Part shown: positions 22,601 to 34,100 of the stretch, in pieces
Numbering within the stretch: the first letter of the stretch is position 1
Layout: each line of letters starts with the position of its first letter
NCBI RefSeq assembly: GCF_026151205.1
Contig: NC_087079.1
Coordinates: 16,796,945-16,860,944, forward strand
From: Bolinopsis microptera
Taxonomy: Eukaryota > Ctenophora > Tentaculata > Lobata > Bolinopsidae
Length of the DNA: 64,000 nt
Direction: 5' to 3'
The notes under the pieces: model-generated
Told to the model about the DNA's origin: nothing
The model's input: the letters and a program-made list of their open reading frames with translations, nothing else
Database searches by the model: none
Translations under genes and position numbers: made by a program

Positions 22601-24282
22601 AAATCAGAATAATCAGAAATTATTTGGAACTCCCAAAAACTGTCTAACGTTTTACCAGGACAAAGGTTTTGTGAATATTTGTGCATTAAATTTGCAATAG
22701 GACAACTGTGAGGTTACTGTCTGTTATTGTAAAATTCCGTACTTTAAATTTGGACCTTATTAATTATTTATTGCATTTGCATTTGTAGACAGGACATTTG
22801 ATTAATTGTTGAAACAAAATATCATATTCACTGTACGTAACCCTGCGACAATTTAGCCGGCCTCAGATTTGTCAGTTAGATCTTAAGGTTGTCAACCCTA
22901 GTGAATGTGATGCTTGATACCTTATGTAATATTTATCCAGGCAGTATAAAATGTGCTCCCATTGATAATAATCGTATGTTGGTGTAGTGTAGAGCTCGAA
23001 TAGTAGAGTTGAAATGTAACCTCAAGGATGGTTCACAAATTACGTAAGCCTGGGGGGGGGGGGGGGGGGGGCAGAGAGGTTTGGAAGAGCTTTGTTATGC
23101 CCAGAGTCCCAGACAATAGCTTATAGCTAGATGTATATAGTGACTTGCGGAGGGGTTTACGTAACATGTGAATGATCTGTTACAGAATAAGAACTAGAGG
23201 TTAAATAGTACCGCAGCTATTTTGGTCTTGAATGATATTTTCTAAGTTATAGTCTCTTTGTGTGTTTCTTGTTTATGAACAAAGACAACATCTTGTCCTA
23301 CAGTAGGGGGACCTCATTAGACGGTCAGGTGACGTAGTTATGACGTAGGTCACGTGACGTAGTTATGACGTAGGTAGAGTTTGTGCTACAACATGGAAAA
23401 ATACTTATGTGAATAGTGTCAGTGACAACGTGGAATTAGACAGTAGACGGTACCTATGCTTGCAGAGTTCTTTCTCTATTTCTGTCCTCATCCTTATTTT
23501 CACCTTACTAAGCTTTTAAGCTTTAAGACCTTGTTTGTCAGTGTTGTACATCGATAATTTGGTTTAAATGAAAAATAGTGTCCTGTTCCGGCAAAAACTA
23601 TCACAGCATTTTATTTATTTTGGAACCTTTTCATTTTATTCACTTATCTAATTTCCAACTCACTGTGAGAGTCCTGGTATAGAACAGGTCGGAAGACATG
23701 GATATAAGCTCTCCTTCCTGTTCTACAGTTTCTGGAACATTTCTATCCTGATCGGCGGTCTCCTCTGAAAAATATTTGATAGTAATCGCAGATTTCATTT
23801 TCATGGTATTATAACCAATCTTTATCATGAAAGATTTCTAAGGTTAAGCTTTACTGGGTTTATGGGTTATCCAGCTTATGATTATGCAAAGCAAGTCCAC
23901 AAAGTAGCGTGTGGTTTAATTAAGTAAAGGAGCACACGTGGCTGGGAGGGGGGCAGGGACAAAAGGAAATCGCGGCATGTACGGAATCGCGATTTTTCCC
24001 ATTATTTGCGACAAATTTTGTGTATAGTTTAATGTATAGCCTGTTAAAAATCGCGGTATCGCGATTTTTGGCCAAAATAATCGCGAAATCCTTTTGTCCC
24101 TGGAGGGGGGGGGGGGGGGGAGCTGGGAGGGGGGGGGGGGGGGGGGGATATTCTGATAACTTACCAGCAGATTTAACATTGTTCCCGACTGCTGCCACAC
24201 TACTGTTCCGGATCGAACCATTGAGTTGGGTTCTCGCGTTTGATAGCCGTAGCTGCAGGAGTCGACAACATATTCTATTCAT
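19523..24282 (-). CDS. MRPL4: Mitochondrial ribosomal protein uL4m (MRPL4)
   Basis: Seven exons join in phase: 24282-24165, 23764-23644, 22464-22421, 22115-21958, 20630-20502, 20249-20072 and 19698-19523. The product is about 305 residues, near the animal MRPL4 length. Exon 1 is an Arg-rich presequence (MNRICCRLLQLRLSNAR). The core shows GLVELHPVVFSANPRIDLIH, ELPGSGRKLRPQK, then GTGAARMKDKRAPHFKFGGR and PRDHGYDIDLNVLA, the L4 loop that contacts the large-subunit rRNA. Exon 7 has LLTSETVHPKAILQHTKLVM. The donor of exon 2 (AA|GTGAAT) was chosen because a closer GTGAGT breaks the frame. The C-terminus runs into a 44-bp minisatellite, and exon 4's donor is repeated in a 58-bp array. Confidence 0.88.
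20791..22005. repeat. MRPL4: 58-bp tandem array carrying the MRPL4 exon 4 splice donor, about 21 copies
   Basis: On the minus strand each unit holds the last roughly 40 bases of exon 4 (ending CGACCTCAGAAG) followed by the donor GTAGGTTTTAGTGAGG. The copy at 22000-21958 joins the complete exon and is taken as the functional donor. The rest form intron 4. Copies are nearly identical with a few substitutions (CTGG/CCGG, CTTATTGCC). 58 is not a multiple of three. Confidence 0.95.
22277..22420. repeat. Two direct copies of about 58 bp in MRPL4 intron 3
   Basis: TAAGTTTGTGACTATTGAAA followed by TCTCACC and the segment to GCTGTGTAAC occurs twice, with short TTTGTGACTATTGTGAC repeats between. The right-hand copy ends exactly at the donor of MRPL4 exon 3 (GTTACACAGC on the minus strand), so this duplication also starts at a splice site. 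Confidence 0.85.
23027..23176. mobile_element. MITE with GGTTCACAAATTACGTAA-type ends
   Basis: The left end GGTTCACAAATTACGTAAGCC and the inverse of the right end (ATTCACATGTTACGTAAACC) pair as terminal inverted repeats of about 22 bp, around a core with a poly-G run. It resembles the TIR of the element at 47725-47895, GGTCGTTCACATATNATGTAA. Non-coding; it lies in MRPL4 intron 2. Confidence 0.65.
23954..24102. mobile_element. hAT-like MITE, copy 1
   Basis: It starts CAGGGACAAAAGGAAATCGC and ends with the inverse of CAGGGACAAAAGGATTTCGC. The element is about 149 bp with internal TCGCGATTTTT palindromes. It is flanked by GAGGGGGG on both sides, an 8-bp target duplication (low complexity but exact). 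The CAGGG ends and 8-bp duplication fit a non-autonomous hAT. It lies in MRPL4 intron 1, about 62 bp downstream of the donor of exon 1, and is inverted relative to the other three copies. Confidence 0.85.
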
Positions 24283-24403
24283 GATCTATGTAATAGAGGG
24301 GTTACAGTCACCAAATTATTAAAATTTAAATATTGAGATATAATATGCTACATGACAATGCCATCCTTTTGGTGACACCTTTTATTTACAAAATTCCTCA
24401 ATA

Positions 24404-24499
24404 TAGTACAGTCAAATCCGTCCTAATTTAAGCCTTTGTCCCGTTAAAATCGCTTTGTTGCGAATTTTGTCCGACAAAAAGACGGATTTGACTGTACTA
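24404..24499. mobile_element. Short pogo/Tc1-like MITE
   Basis: The ends TAGTACAGTCAAATCCGTC and GACGGATTTGACTGTACTA are perfect inverted repeats bounded by TA. The core is under 60 bp. The CAGTCAAA start resembles Tigger/pogo termini. No ORF. Confidence 0.75.
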
Positions 24500-25198
24500 A
24501 TATCCGATGTAATGATGTAGGAATGAGTAATGAAGGTAGGAGATATTATTACATTGCTGAGTAAGGACAGAGGCCGGAAACCCAGCTGTATCCGTACAAT
24601 GATAAGAAATTTCTATAACCTCGCAGTTAATTATAACGCAAATTATAAGTGGGTATGGAGCGTGTGACTATTCATGGAGGGAACAAATTAAAGTATGCAT
24701 CAGACAAAATTTGTAAAGGAATGCAAATAATAAAACAGTCAAATTGTGTAATCATCCAGAACCGACACATAATCATGAGTTATAAGTATCAAGGTTCAGA
24801 CATTTGTAGCCTATGCTTGGTACATCGTGGCTCAGGACGTTGTCCCCCAGAACCTCTAGCCCCATCAGAGTAAGAGTTAGGGTTATAGTTAAGATTAGGG
24901 TAAGAATAAGAGTTAGAGTTTGGTTAGGCATACAATCTGGCTAATGATTAGATTTAATACAAGGCTCCTGGGCCGAGGCACGAGCTTCTTGGGCAGAACA
25001 TAGTAAAACTTCGTGAAACATTATTGCTCCGTGCGCGGCTTGGGTGGGGTCCCGCATGGAACTAAACAAAGCGTCATGACGCAGCTGCTCTGACGCAGAT
25101 CAATTGTTTAATTACAAACGGTGCAGAGTGCAGACGCAGTTTAACGTAAAATTAATTCATTAAAACTCGCATATCGATAAAAATTAAAATGCTGCCTC
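24500..25198. other. Intergenic spacer between kanadaptin 3' end and MRPL4 promoter
   Basis: No exon recognised. The open frame at 24649-24873 lacks family resemblance. TTAGGGTTA-like motifs near 24885-24910 are short and degenerate. The sequence nearest 24283 should hold the MRPL4 promoter. Confidence 0.4.
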
Positions 25199-28100
25199 TC
25201 AATATCCAAATTTGTCGTTCAGTTTCGTTTTACCATCTCCAGATTGACCGACAGGGGGCGTCCAGTTAACAAAGTTTTCGTCGTTTACGTCATCCTCCCA
25301 ATTGACGTTATCTAACAGGGTGGGATTTTGAGGAACTGGTTTTTTGGCTTTCTTTTTTGGAGGTTTTTTAAATTGTTTAGGAGATCTCGCCGTGCTATCA
25401 GCTGCGATATTATTGGAAGAGTCGGGCGTATTATCCCTAGGCTCACTGACGCCTGTCACTTCGGGTTCTGTTTCTGCACTAAATTCTGTTATTTCGGTTA
25501 TTTTCTCAGATGTTAATCTACTCTCCTGATCGGCACCTTCACCCGCTGTTGAATCTGACTTTTGTTCTGATATTGGTAGTATAATTCCTGGTTTTTCGGT
25601 GTTTGCTGTGGGTTGTCGCGACTTTAATGACATGTTAATTTTAATCTTCTTTGAAGGTTGTAAAGTTTTAGTCTGCACAGGAAGCGTAGTTGATGAAGGG
25701 GTAGGTTTGGACACTTTCCCAACTTTTCCCGTCGTTACATTACTCGGTAGTGCAGACAACCTCTTAACCTGGATTAAATGCCAATTAATACAGACATGCT
25801 TAGAGATTTACTAATCCCTTATATTCTTACATAAAGCATTAATATTGAAATTCCTGTCCAATCACCAATGAATCAGTACAAAGTAACCTAAAGTAAGTAA
25901 CAAGGTTCAGTAACATTGTTAAATCGGTGAATAGGAGTAATTCATTTCATTCACACCAATACATGAATCTAAGATGAGAAGTACGAATGAGTCGGACTTT
26001 TCAATTTACTCGTATCGTACGTACTTTTCAATTCTACTGAAAAGTTCTCCTTCTAGAAATCGATGGAAGAGTTCTAAATCGCTTGTTACGGACTAATATT
26101 GAGCGTTTTCAAAAACTTGTGTTTCTATATTCCAATCGTCGATTAACTTAGAGTTTAACTTTAAGAGAAACAAGCTGTTTAAATAAGTAAATTGTCTAGT
26201 AATTTTGTAGAATTTTTGTTTTACTTTTAAATGCTTGCCTGGCCTAAGAATTCTGTGTTTAATTTGTTCGCGAACGGTATATTTTGTCTAACATCGGCAA
26301 TTAAAATTACATTTTACAACGGCCCCGATGATAATAATTCAAAAACAAAAAAATTCTATCTGAATCGTACGTCGTATGAGTCGGACTTTTCAAAGTTGCG
26401 TACAAGTACGTACTTTTCCCCCTAAACGAGTCCGTACTTCTCATCTTAGACATGAATAGTCATGGAATGATAGTCTCGTGTTCTTGACAGCCATAAAAGG
26501 TCGAAAGACCTGGCAAATATGAAGGGCATGGTTATATAATGTAATTGTCACCTCGGGTAATGCTATAGGTTTCGACATTTCACACAGTTTCTCCAGCTTG
26601 ACACGGCTTTGTTTCAGATCATGCAGTCTCTTCTTCATCTCCTTCAGAGCCCCTGGTGGTGTTGTGGTGTTGTTGTGGTGTTGTTGTGGTGTTGTTGTTG
26701 TGGTGTTGTTGTTGTGGTGTGGTGGTGTTGTTGTGGTGTTGTTGTGGTGTTGTGGTGGTGTTGTTGTGGTGTTTTGGTGTTGTTGTGGTGGTGTTGTTGT
26801 TGTGGTGTTGTAGTGGTGTTGTGATGGTGTTGTAGTGGTGTTGTAGTGGTGTTGTTGTGGTGTTGTGGTGGTGTTGTTGTTGTGGTGTTGTAGTGGTGTT
26901 GTGGTGTTGTAGTGGTGTTGTTGTGGTGTTGTTGTTGTGGTGTTGTTGTGGTGTTGTTGTGGTGGTGTTGTGATGTTGTGGTGTTGTAGTGGTGTTGTTG
27001 TGGTGTTGTTGTTGTGGTGTTGTTGTGGTGTTGTTGTGGTGGTGTTGTGATGTTGTGGTGGTGTTGTTGTGGTGTTGTTGTGGTGTTGTTGTGGTGTTGT
27101 TGTAGTGTTGTTGTAGTGTTGTTGTGGTGTTGTTGTGGTGTTGTTGTGGTGTTGTTGTGGTGTTGTTGTGGTGTTGTTGTGGTGTTGTCGTGGTGTTGTC
27201 GTGGTGTTGTCGCGGTGTTGTCGTGGTGTTGTTGTGGTGTTGTTTTTGTGGTGTTGTTGTTGTGGTGTTGTTGTGGTGTTATTGTGGTGTTATTGTGGTG
27301 TTGTTGTGGTGTTGTTGTGGTGTTGTTGTGGTGTTGTAGTGGTGTTGTAGTGGTGTTGTGGTGTTGTTGTTGTGTTGTTGTTGTTGTGTTGTTGTTGTGT
27401 TGTTGTTGTGGTGTTGTTGTGGTGTTGTTGTGGTGTTGTTGTGGTGTTGTAGTGTTGTAGTGGTGTTGTAGTGGTGTTGTGGTGTTGTTGTGGTGTTGTT
27501 GTGGTGTTGTAGTGGTGTTGTTGTGGTGTTGTAGTGGTGTTGTGGTGTTGTTGTGTTGTTGTTGTGGTGTTGTTGTGGTGTTGTTGTGGTGTTGTTGTTG
27601 TGTTGTTGTGGTGTTGATGTGGTGTTGATGTGGTGTTGATTGTGGTGTTGTTGTTGTGGTGTTGTTGTGGTGTTGTTGTGGTGTTATTGTGGTGGTGTCG
27701 TTGTGGTGTTGTTGTGGTGTTGTTGTTGTGTTGTTGTGGTGTTATTGTGGTGTTGTTGTGGTGTTGTTGTGGTGTTGTTGTGGTGTTGTTGTGGTGTTGT
27801 TGTGGTGTTGTTGTTGTGTTGTTGTGGTGTTGATGTGGTGTTGATGTGGTGTTGATTGTGGTGTTGTTGTTGTGGTGTTGTTGTGGTGTTGTTGTGGTGT
27901 TATTGTGGTGGTGTCGTTGTGGTGTTGTTGTTGTGTTGTTGTGGTGTTATTGTGGTGTTGTTGTGGTGTTGTTGTGGTGTTGTTGTGGTGTTGTTGTGGT
28001 GTTGTAGTGGTGTTGTAGTGGTGTTGTGGTGTTGTTGTTGTGTTGTTGTGGTGTTGTTGTTGTGTTGTTGTTGTGGTGTTGTTGTGGTGTTGTTGTGGTG

Positions 28101-31100
28101 TTGTTGTGGTGTTGTTGTGGTGTTGTAGTGTTGTAGTGGTGTTGTAGTGGTGTTGTAGTGGTGTTGTGGTGTTGTTGTGGTGTTGTAGTGGTGTTGTTGT
28201 GGTGTTGTAGTGGTGTTGTGGTGTTGTTGTGTTGTTGTTGTGGTGTTGTTGTGGTGTTGTTGTGGTGTTGTTGTTGTGTTGTTGTGGTGTTGATGTGGTG
28301 TTGATTGTGGTGTTGTTGTTGTGGTGTTGTTGTGGTGTTGTTGTGGTGTTATTGTGGTGGTGTCGTTGTGGTGTTGTTGTGGTGTTGTTGTGGTGTTGTT
28401 GTTGTGTTGTTGTGGTGTTGTTGTGGTGTTGTTGTGATCATGTTTTGAGTTGTTGGGGTAAAACACTAAATAGCTTCAGGTTGTGGCAGCCATTTATGGC
28501 TGTATTCAATGTGAATATTAAATGTATTCAATTAAGAAACTAAGACAGCTATGTTTTAGTTTTTGTTGAGTAGATAACCTGAAGTAACGGTAGTATCTGA
28601 AACAGAAGCCATGAAGGAATCCAGGCTGTCTTGCTCGGCTTCTTGTTCCTGCGAGGCCTTACTCTCTGATATGGTCTTCTGTATTCTTGCTATTTCCTCG
28701 TTTGCCTGGGTGTCAACGGTATTCGGTGTTGCTTATTTATATTTTAATTATAATTATGTTTTTGTTTAAATATTTTTTTAAATCAGCTTATAACATCTGA
28801 TTGATATTCGATGGTATATTAAATATATTATATGCTCTATTGACATTTGAGGATGATAACATTTCATACGGACCCGTCAGAAGCATAATTTTAGTAGTCA
28901 CAAGTCATAGTTAATTGCCCTCTAAGATACAATGAAGGTTTCATCTACGCAAAACAATTATTTTGCGCACAATTCATTCACATCTGTAATTTCACGGAAT
29001 ATAATATGCGCATATTGCATAATAAATTACTAGATCTTGCAATATGTTTCAACACAGCATACTACCACTAGTATATATACTACTATAATAATACTACTAC
29101 TATACCTGACTAGGGACAAAAGAAAATCGCGATTATTTTGCCCAAAAATCGCGATACCGCGATTTTTGACAGACTATGCATAAGACTATACATAAAATTT
29201 GTTGCAAAGAATGGGAAAAATCGCGATCCCGCACGTGCCGCGATTTCCTTTTGTCCCTGTACCTGATGTAACTCCTCACTCAACATATCATGACTTCTAG
29301 ACTTCTGTATACCGTCCTGTACCCCCGCCCTTAACATTCGCCGCTTTCTTCTGTGTTCAACTTCTCCTGTTCGGTCCAGGAATGTGTCCTCGTCGCTTGG
29401 AAACAGAGTGATTAGCATTTTATTTACTAATTAGGGTAATTACTCAGCTAATTAGGTATTTGGTAATTAGAATAATTGCGTGATTATCAGTGAGTTGTGT
29501 ACACTGTCTTTAAGGCCACCATGTAAATACGAAAACTATATACATGTGACCAGTTTATTGGTCGATAACCGAGATTTTAATTACAATGATATTTCTATAT
29601 TTCGTTTTATACTGTACATTATACAACGATACTAAGATTGTTCAATATTCGGCTCATAAAAAGTTAAGCATGGAGTCGTGTTTTTGTGGTAGAATAGTTT
29701 GTGTCGTTGTTTGGTGCCACCTGGTAGTAAGTGAGTAATATTACACAAAAAGAGCATTAGTTCTGTGCCATTATCAGCTAAAGTGTTTGTTTTTTTCCGT
29801 TTCAGATTCAAATTATCGTCAAAAAGAGCATTATTTCTGTGCCATTATCAGCTAAAGTGTTTGTTTTTTCCGTTTCAGATTCAAATTATCGTCAAAAATA
29901 GCATTAGTTCTGTGCCATTATCAGCTAAAGTGTTTGTTTTTTTCCGTTTCAGATTCAAATTATCGTCAAAAAGAGCATTATTTCTGTGCCATTATCAGCT
30001 AAAGTGTTTGTTTTTTCCGTTTCAGATTCAAATTATCGTCTGAACAGTCTGGGTTTTAGTCACAAACATAAGCGATTATCTGTGAGCTACCCCGATAACT
30101 TTGGGGGTTTAGAGAAAGCCTATAAAATGATAGTAGGGATGTTTGACGTAAATTTATAAATTGGCACAGTGAGGCAAATGTTAAAGCTGTAAATCATTTA
30201 TCACTTTGACTATAGGTTATCATTAGCGCATACCTATTGAACAACAGAGCATTCGTTTCTATCAACTCTATTATTCTATCAGTTATCAATAGTTATCTAT
30301 GATCTTAATTAGCATTTGTATATCGTAATTGTGCTATAAAACGACATGATAACATAAGAATTGAGTACAATGATTCCTAAATTTCCGTTACGCGTGTGAT
30401 AATTACTTAACTTTAATTAACTCTGATTCGGTTGTCATCGTAAATCTGCAGCTGTTAAAATTCATTTGACCATAATGACGTGACAGTAAGCCAATGCCGA
30501 GATTACTAGTAAGCCACCAGGACTGAGGACAGCCACCAGGACTGAGGACAGGCACCAGGACTGAGGACAGGCACCAGGACTGAGGACAGGAACCAGGACT
30601 GAGGAGAGGCACCAGGACTGAGGACAGGCACCAGGACTGAGGACAGGCACCAGGACTGAGGACAGGCACCAGGACTGAGGACAGGAACCAGGACTGAGGA
30701 CAGGCACCAGTACTGAGGACAGGCACCAGGACTGAGGACAGGCACCAGGACTGAGGACAGGCACCAGGACTGAGGACAGGCACCAGGACTGAGGAAAGGC
30801 ACCAGGACTGAGGACAGGCACCAGGACTGAGGACAGGCACCAGTACTGAGGACAGGCACCAGTACTGAGGACAGGCACCAGGACTGAGGACAGGCACCAG
30901 GACTGAGGACAGGCACCAGGACTGAGGACAGGCACCAGGACTGAGGACAGGCACCAGGACTGAGGACAGGCACCAGGACTGAGGACAGGCACCAGGACGT
31001 GACAGCATAGGATCTGCTAAAAGTTAATTCTCTTGTTGTATTGAACTGAAGCAAGGATATGACCACTGGATTGAGCCAATGAAATGGTCTAGACGCGCGC

Positions 31101-34100
31101 CAAAGAGGGACTGCGAGCCCTAATGCGGACCAGAAATATATAGAGAGGGTTATCTGGTGTAGATGGGACTCAGTTCCGACTAAATAAAGGGTGGGCTATA
31201 AGTCAGTGTGCATACGTTTGGGCTTATATCTCAATCACTGCTGACCAAAAATGAAAAAATGTTAGAGGCCCAAACGTTTGTACACTGACTTATGGCCCAC
31301 CCTGTGGTATGAAGTAGTATTTGCTAGTATGTGGGATTGCCGGATGTGTTGTGAGATTATGTTACTTCCCACATAGCTATAGGTACAGAATAACAAGAGT
31401 TCTAGAGGCGAGAATATGGTCTACTAGTGCTAGGATATGGTCTACTAGTGCTAGGATATATGGTCTACTAGTGCTAGGATATGGTCTACTAGTGCTAGGA
31501 TATGGTCTACTAGTGCTAGGATATGGTCTACTAGTGCTAGGATATGGTCTACTAGTGCTAGGATATGGTCTACTAGTGCTAGGATATGGTCTACTAGTGC
31601 TAGGATATGGTCTACTAGTGCTAGGATATGGTCTACTAGTGCTAGGATATGGTCTACTAGTGCTAGGATATGGTCTACTAGTGCTAGGATATGGTCTACT
31701 AGTGCTAGTACTAGATCTAGTGCAGTGTTTACTAGTGCAGTGTTTGCTGCTGGATGTACATATATTGTAGATTAAATGTGATTATTTAGTGTGCAGAGTT
31801 CGCTAACTTCACAACATGGCTATCACATGCAACAGGTGCAGACTGGTCGGTAATTTCACTCCCTCTACTGTATTGCGTGAAGTAGTTCTTTAGACTTTCG
31901 AACGTTTAATAATTTTTCAAATGCATATAATTTTTACTTTGCAATTTTCCATTAACGCTAACAGTTCACTGATATTATGGAGTATGGTACTTTCTGGAAT
32001 TATCCATTTCCATAGTTCCTAGTTCCACGTGGGGGGAATTTGGAGCCGTAGACAGAGCAACTCGTTAGTATTAACTTTCATGTGGAGCAGTTGGTTGAAA
32101 CCTATACTTCACCGTAAATAATTATCACATATTATAATATATTATGTACCAGCTAAATTAATCAAATTCAAAGTTTTTTGTTTCACGGTTCGAGCACATC
32201 TTGTTTTTCAAGGGCGTATTTTTTTCTAGAACTTTTCTTCTACAACTTTCACACGTGATATATGTAACGCACAGAGAGTTGTCCTAGGATAGGAGACTGA
32301 GTTCAACAGCACTCACATTACTTGTGTTAAGGTTCTTGCTTATATTTTAGGCTTGTAAACAAATTTCCTCAGACCGATATCAAGCTTTCATTTTTAAATA
32401 TTGAGCAATTTAAAAACTTTTCCTTGTTAAGGGTATACAATAAAACCCCGATTTACTTCAGTGTTTGGGGAAGGAAACAGCCGCGGTAAATCGGGGTTAT
32501 GTTTGTTCACGTTATGTACGTTAAGCCATTTTGAGAAATAAAAAGGAAATGGCCGCGGTAAATCGGGGTTTTATTGTATAATGATAGGTTTCTATAAGAT
32601 GGCACCAAGCCAGTGTTACACGCCGGTCCCCTTGGCAACGTGCAGCCCTACACCGGTCCCATTACAAAGTTCCCCAGTAAACACGGAGTAGTCATTTGGG
32701 CCCCCATTTGTTAGGCCACTTACAACTTAGTAATGATATTCTCACCTAAAGAAAGGGGATCTAGACGCATGTAATTCGACTAACAATGAACCATTATGAC
32801 CTGCAGTCATGCACAAGGCTGGGTTAGGGTTGCTCTATTGTTCATCGTTTAGGGTTAGGGTTGCTCTATTATTCATCGTTTGACACTCTTTGATTTTGCA
32901 CCAGGGTTTCACTCTAACGGGGAGCGGTGTACACTGTACCCCAGCTATATGAGGCCTTTGAGCAGTACCTTACTCAGGTTTCCAGTCAAGACTTCAAAAT
33001 TTCAGTTCGATACGTCAAACTTTGATGCAACAGTACTTTTTAAATGTTCCACCCAAACTATTTTGAGATCACCTCTTAGTTTAACTTTATCCTCTTAGTA
33101 AGATGCCATTATTAAGAGGGTTCTTTCGTTTCATCACATTGAAGTGTTTTTGCATGCGAAAGCTGGATTTAATTCCGTAGTAAGATGTGACGCAAGTTAT
33201 TTCAGTTTTCCCAGAATTATACTTTCAAATATATACCAATCTTTAAAATGGACCAAGTTGTTCATATCAATTGAACTCCAACTCTCTGAGAGAGTAATTC
33301 CCAAAAACATCCCCCACACTGCCAGTGTCTCGATTCCCGCACTATATAGTGACAACACTATATAGTGACATGTCACTATATAGTCCTGTCACTATAAAGT
33401 GCGTTTTTCACACTATATGGTGACAAAGATCAGCTGTCATTATAAAGTGCTTGTCACTACTATATAGTGTTGTCACTATATAGTGCGATTACTAAAAACC
33501 TCCCCCACACTGCCAGTGGGGGGCTCAGTGCCACTAGAGTTTAAACCTCCAGTCAGAGAATCTGTGATAACGACTCTGAGAATTAGTGTCATTAACAGAT
33601 CATGCTGTGGCCTGCAGCACTTGCGTCACATATGCTGTTACCTTGTAATGCATGGTTGCTCTTTTTATATTATGATTAGGAGGAATTTACTTTACCAATT
33701 ACTCGATAACTTATTTAAGTTATTTATTTAATTATATAAATGTGGAGACAGGAAGTTTTACTTACTTATTTACTTACTTATTACTTATCTTTATTTATTA
33801 CTTTATTTAAATTTACTTACTCCCATGTGGTCCAGTCCCATGTATCTATTTTATAAGAGCATTATTTGAATCTTATTTGAATCTAATTTGAATCACACCA
33901 CAGAATGTACGTATACTATATTTATTATAATATATGCTCAACAAAATTCTTACATTAATAATTATGAACAAGTGTTGTTCTGGAATTTACTGTATCCTGA
34001 CCCTATCCAGACATGTACTAAAATTAGTAACCACATATTTCTTTAACAATGGATTTTAACTATTAACTTAGCGTGAGTAATAAACAATTATCTCGCTCTC

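Noticed and set aside
24649-24873. 74-residue + strand open frame between MRPL4 and kanadaptin
   Set aside because: No recognisable motif, no splice or family evidence, in AT-rich spacer.
26598-28543. Many long open frames (Val/Cys/Trp/Leu repeats, or Asn/Thr/His/Gln on the other strand) in the GTTGTTGTGGT array
   Set aside because: They arise in several frames at once from a stop-free simple repeat inside a kanadaptin intron; no independent coding signal.
30403-31066. Three overlapping open frames of 176-201 residues with [19 protein letters not shown] repeats
   Set aside because: All three frames of the 19-bp minisatellite give the same peptide cycle; this is a repeat artefact.
31321-31770. 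149-residue open frame with LGYGLLV repeats
   Set aside because: It is a 21-bp minisatellite with a unit divisible by three; the unique ends show no family.
32818-32875. TTAGGG-like motifs suggesting an internal telomeric repeat
   Set aside because: Only two or three units inside a longer direct repeat (GGGTTAGGGTTGCTCTATT); too short.
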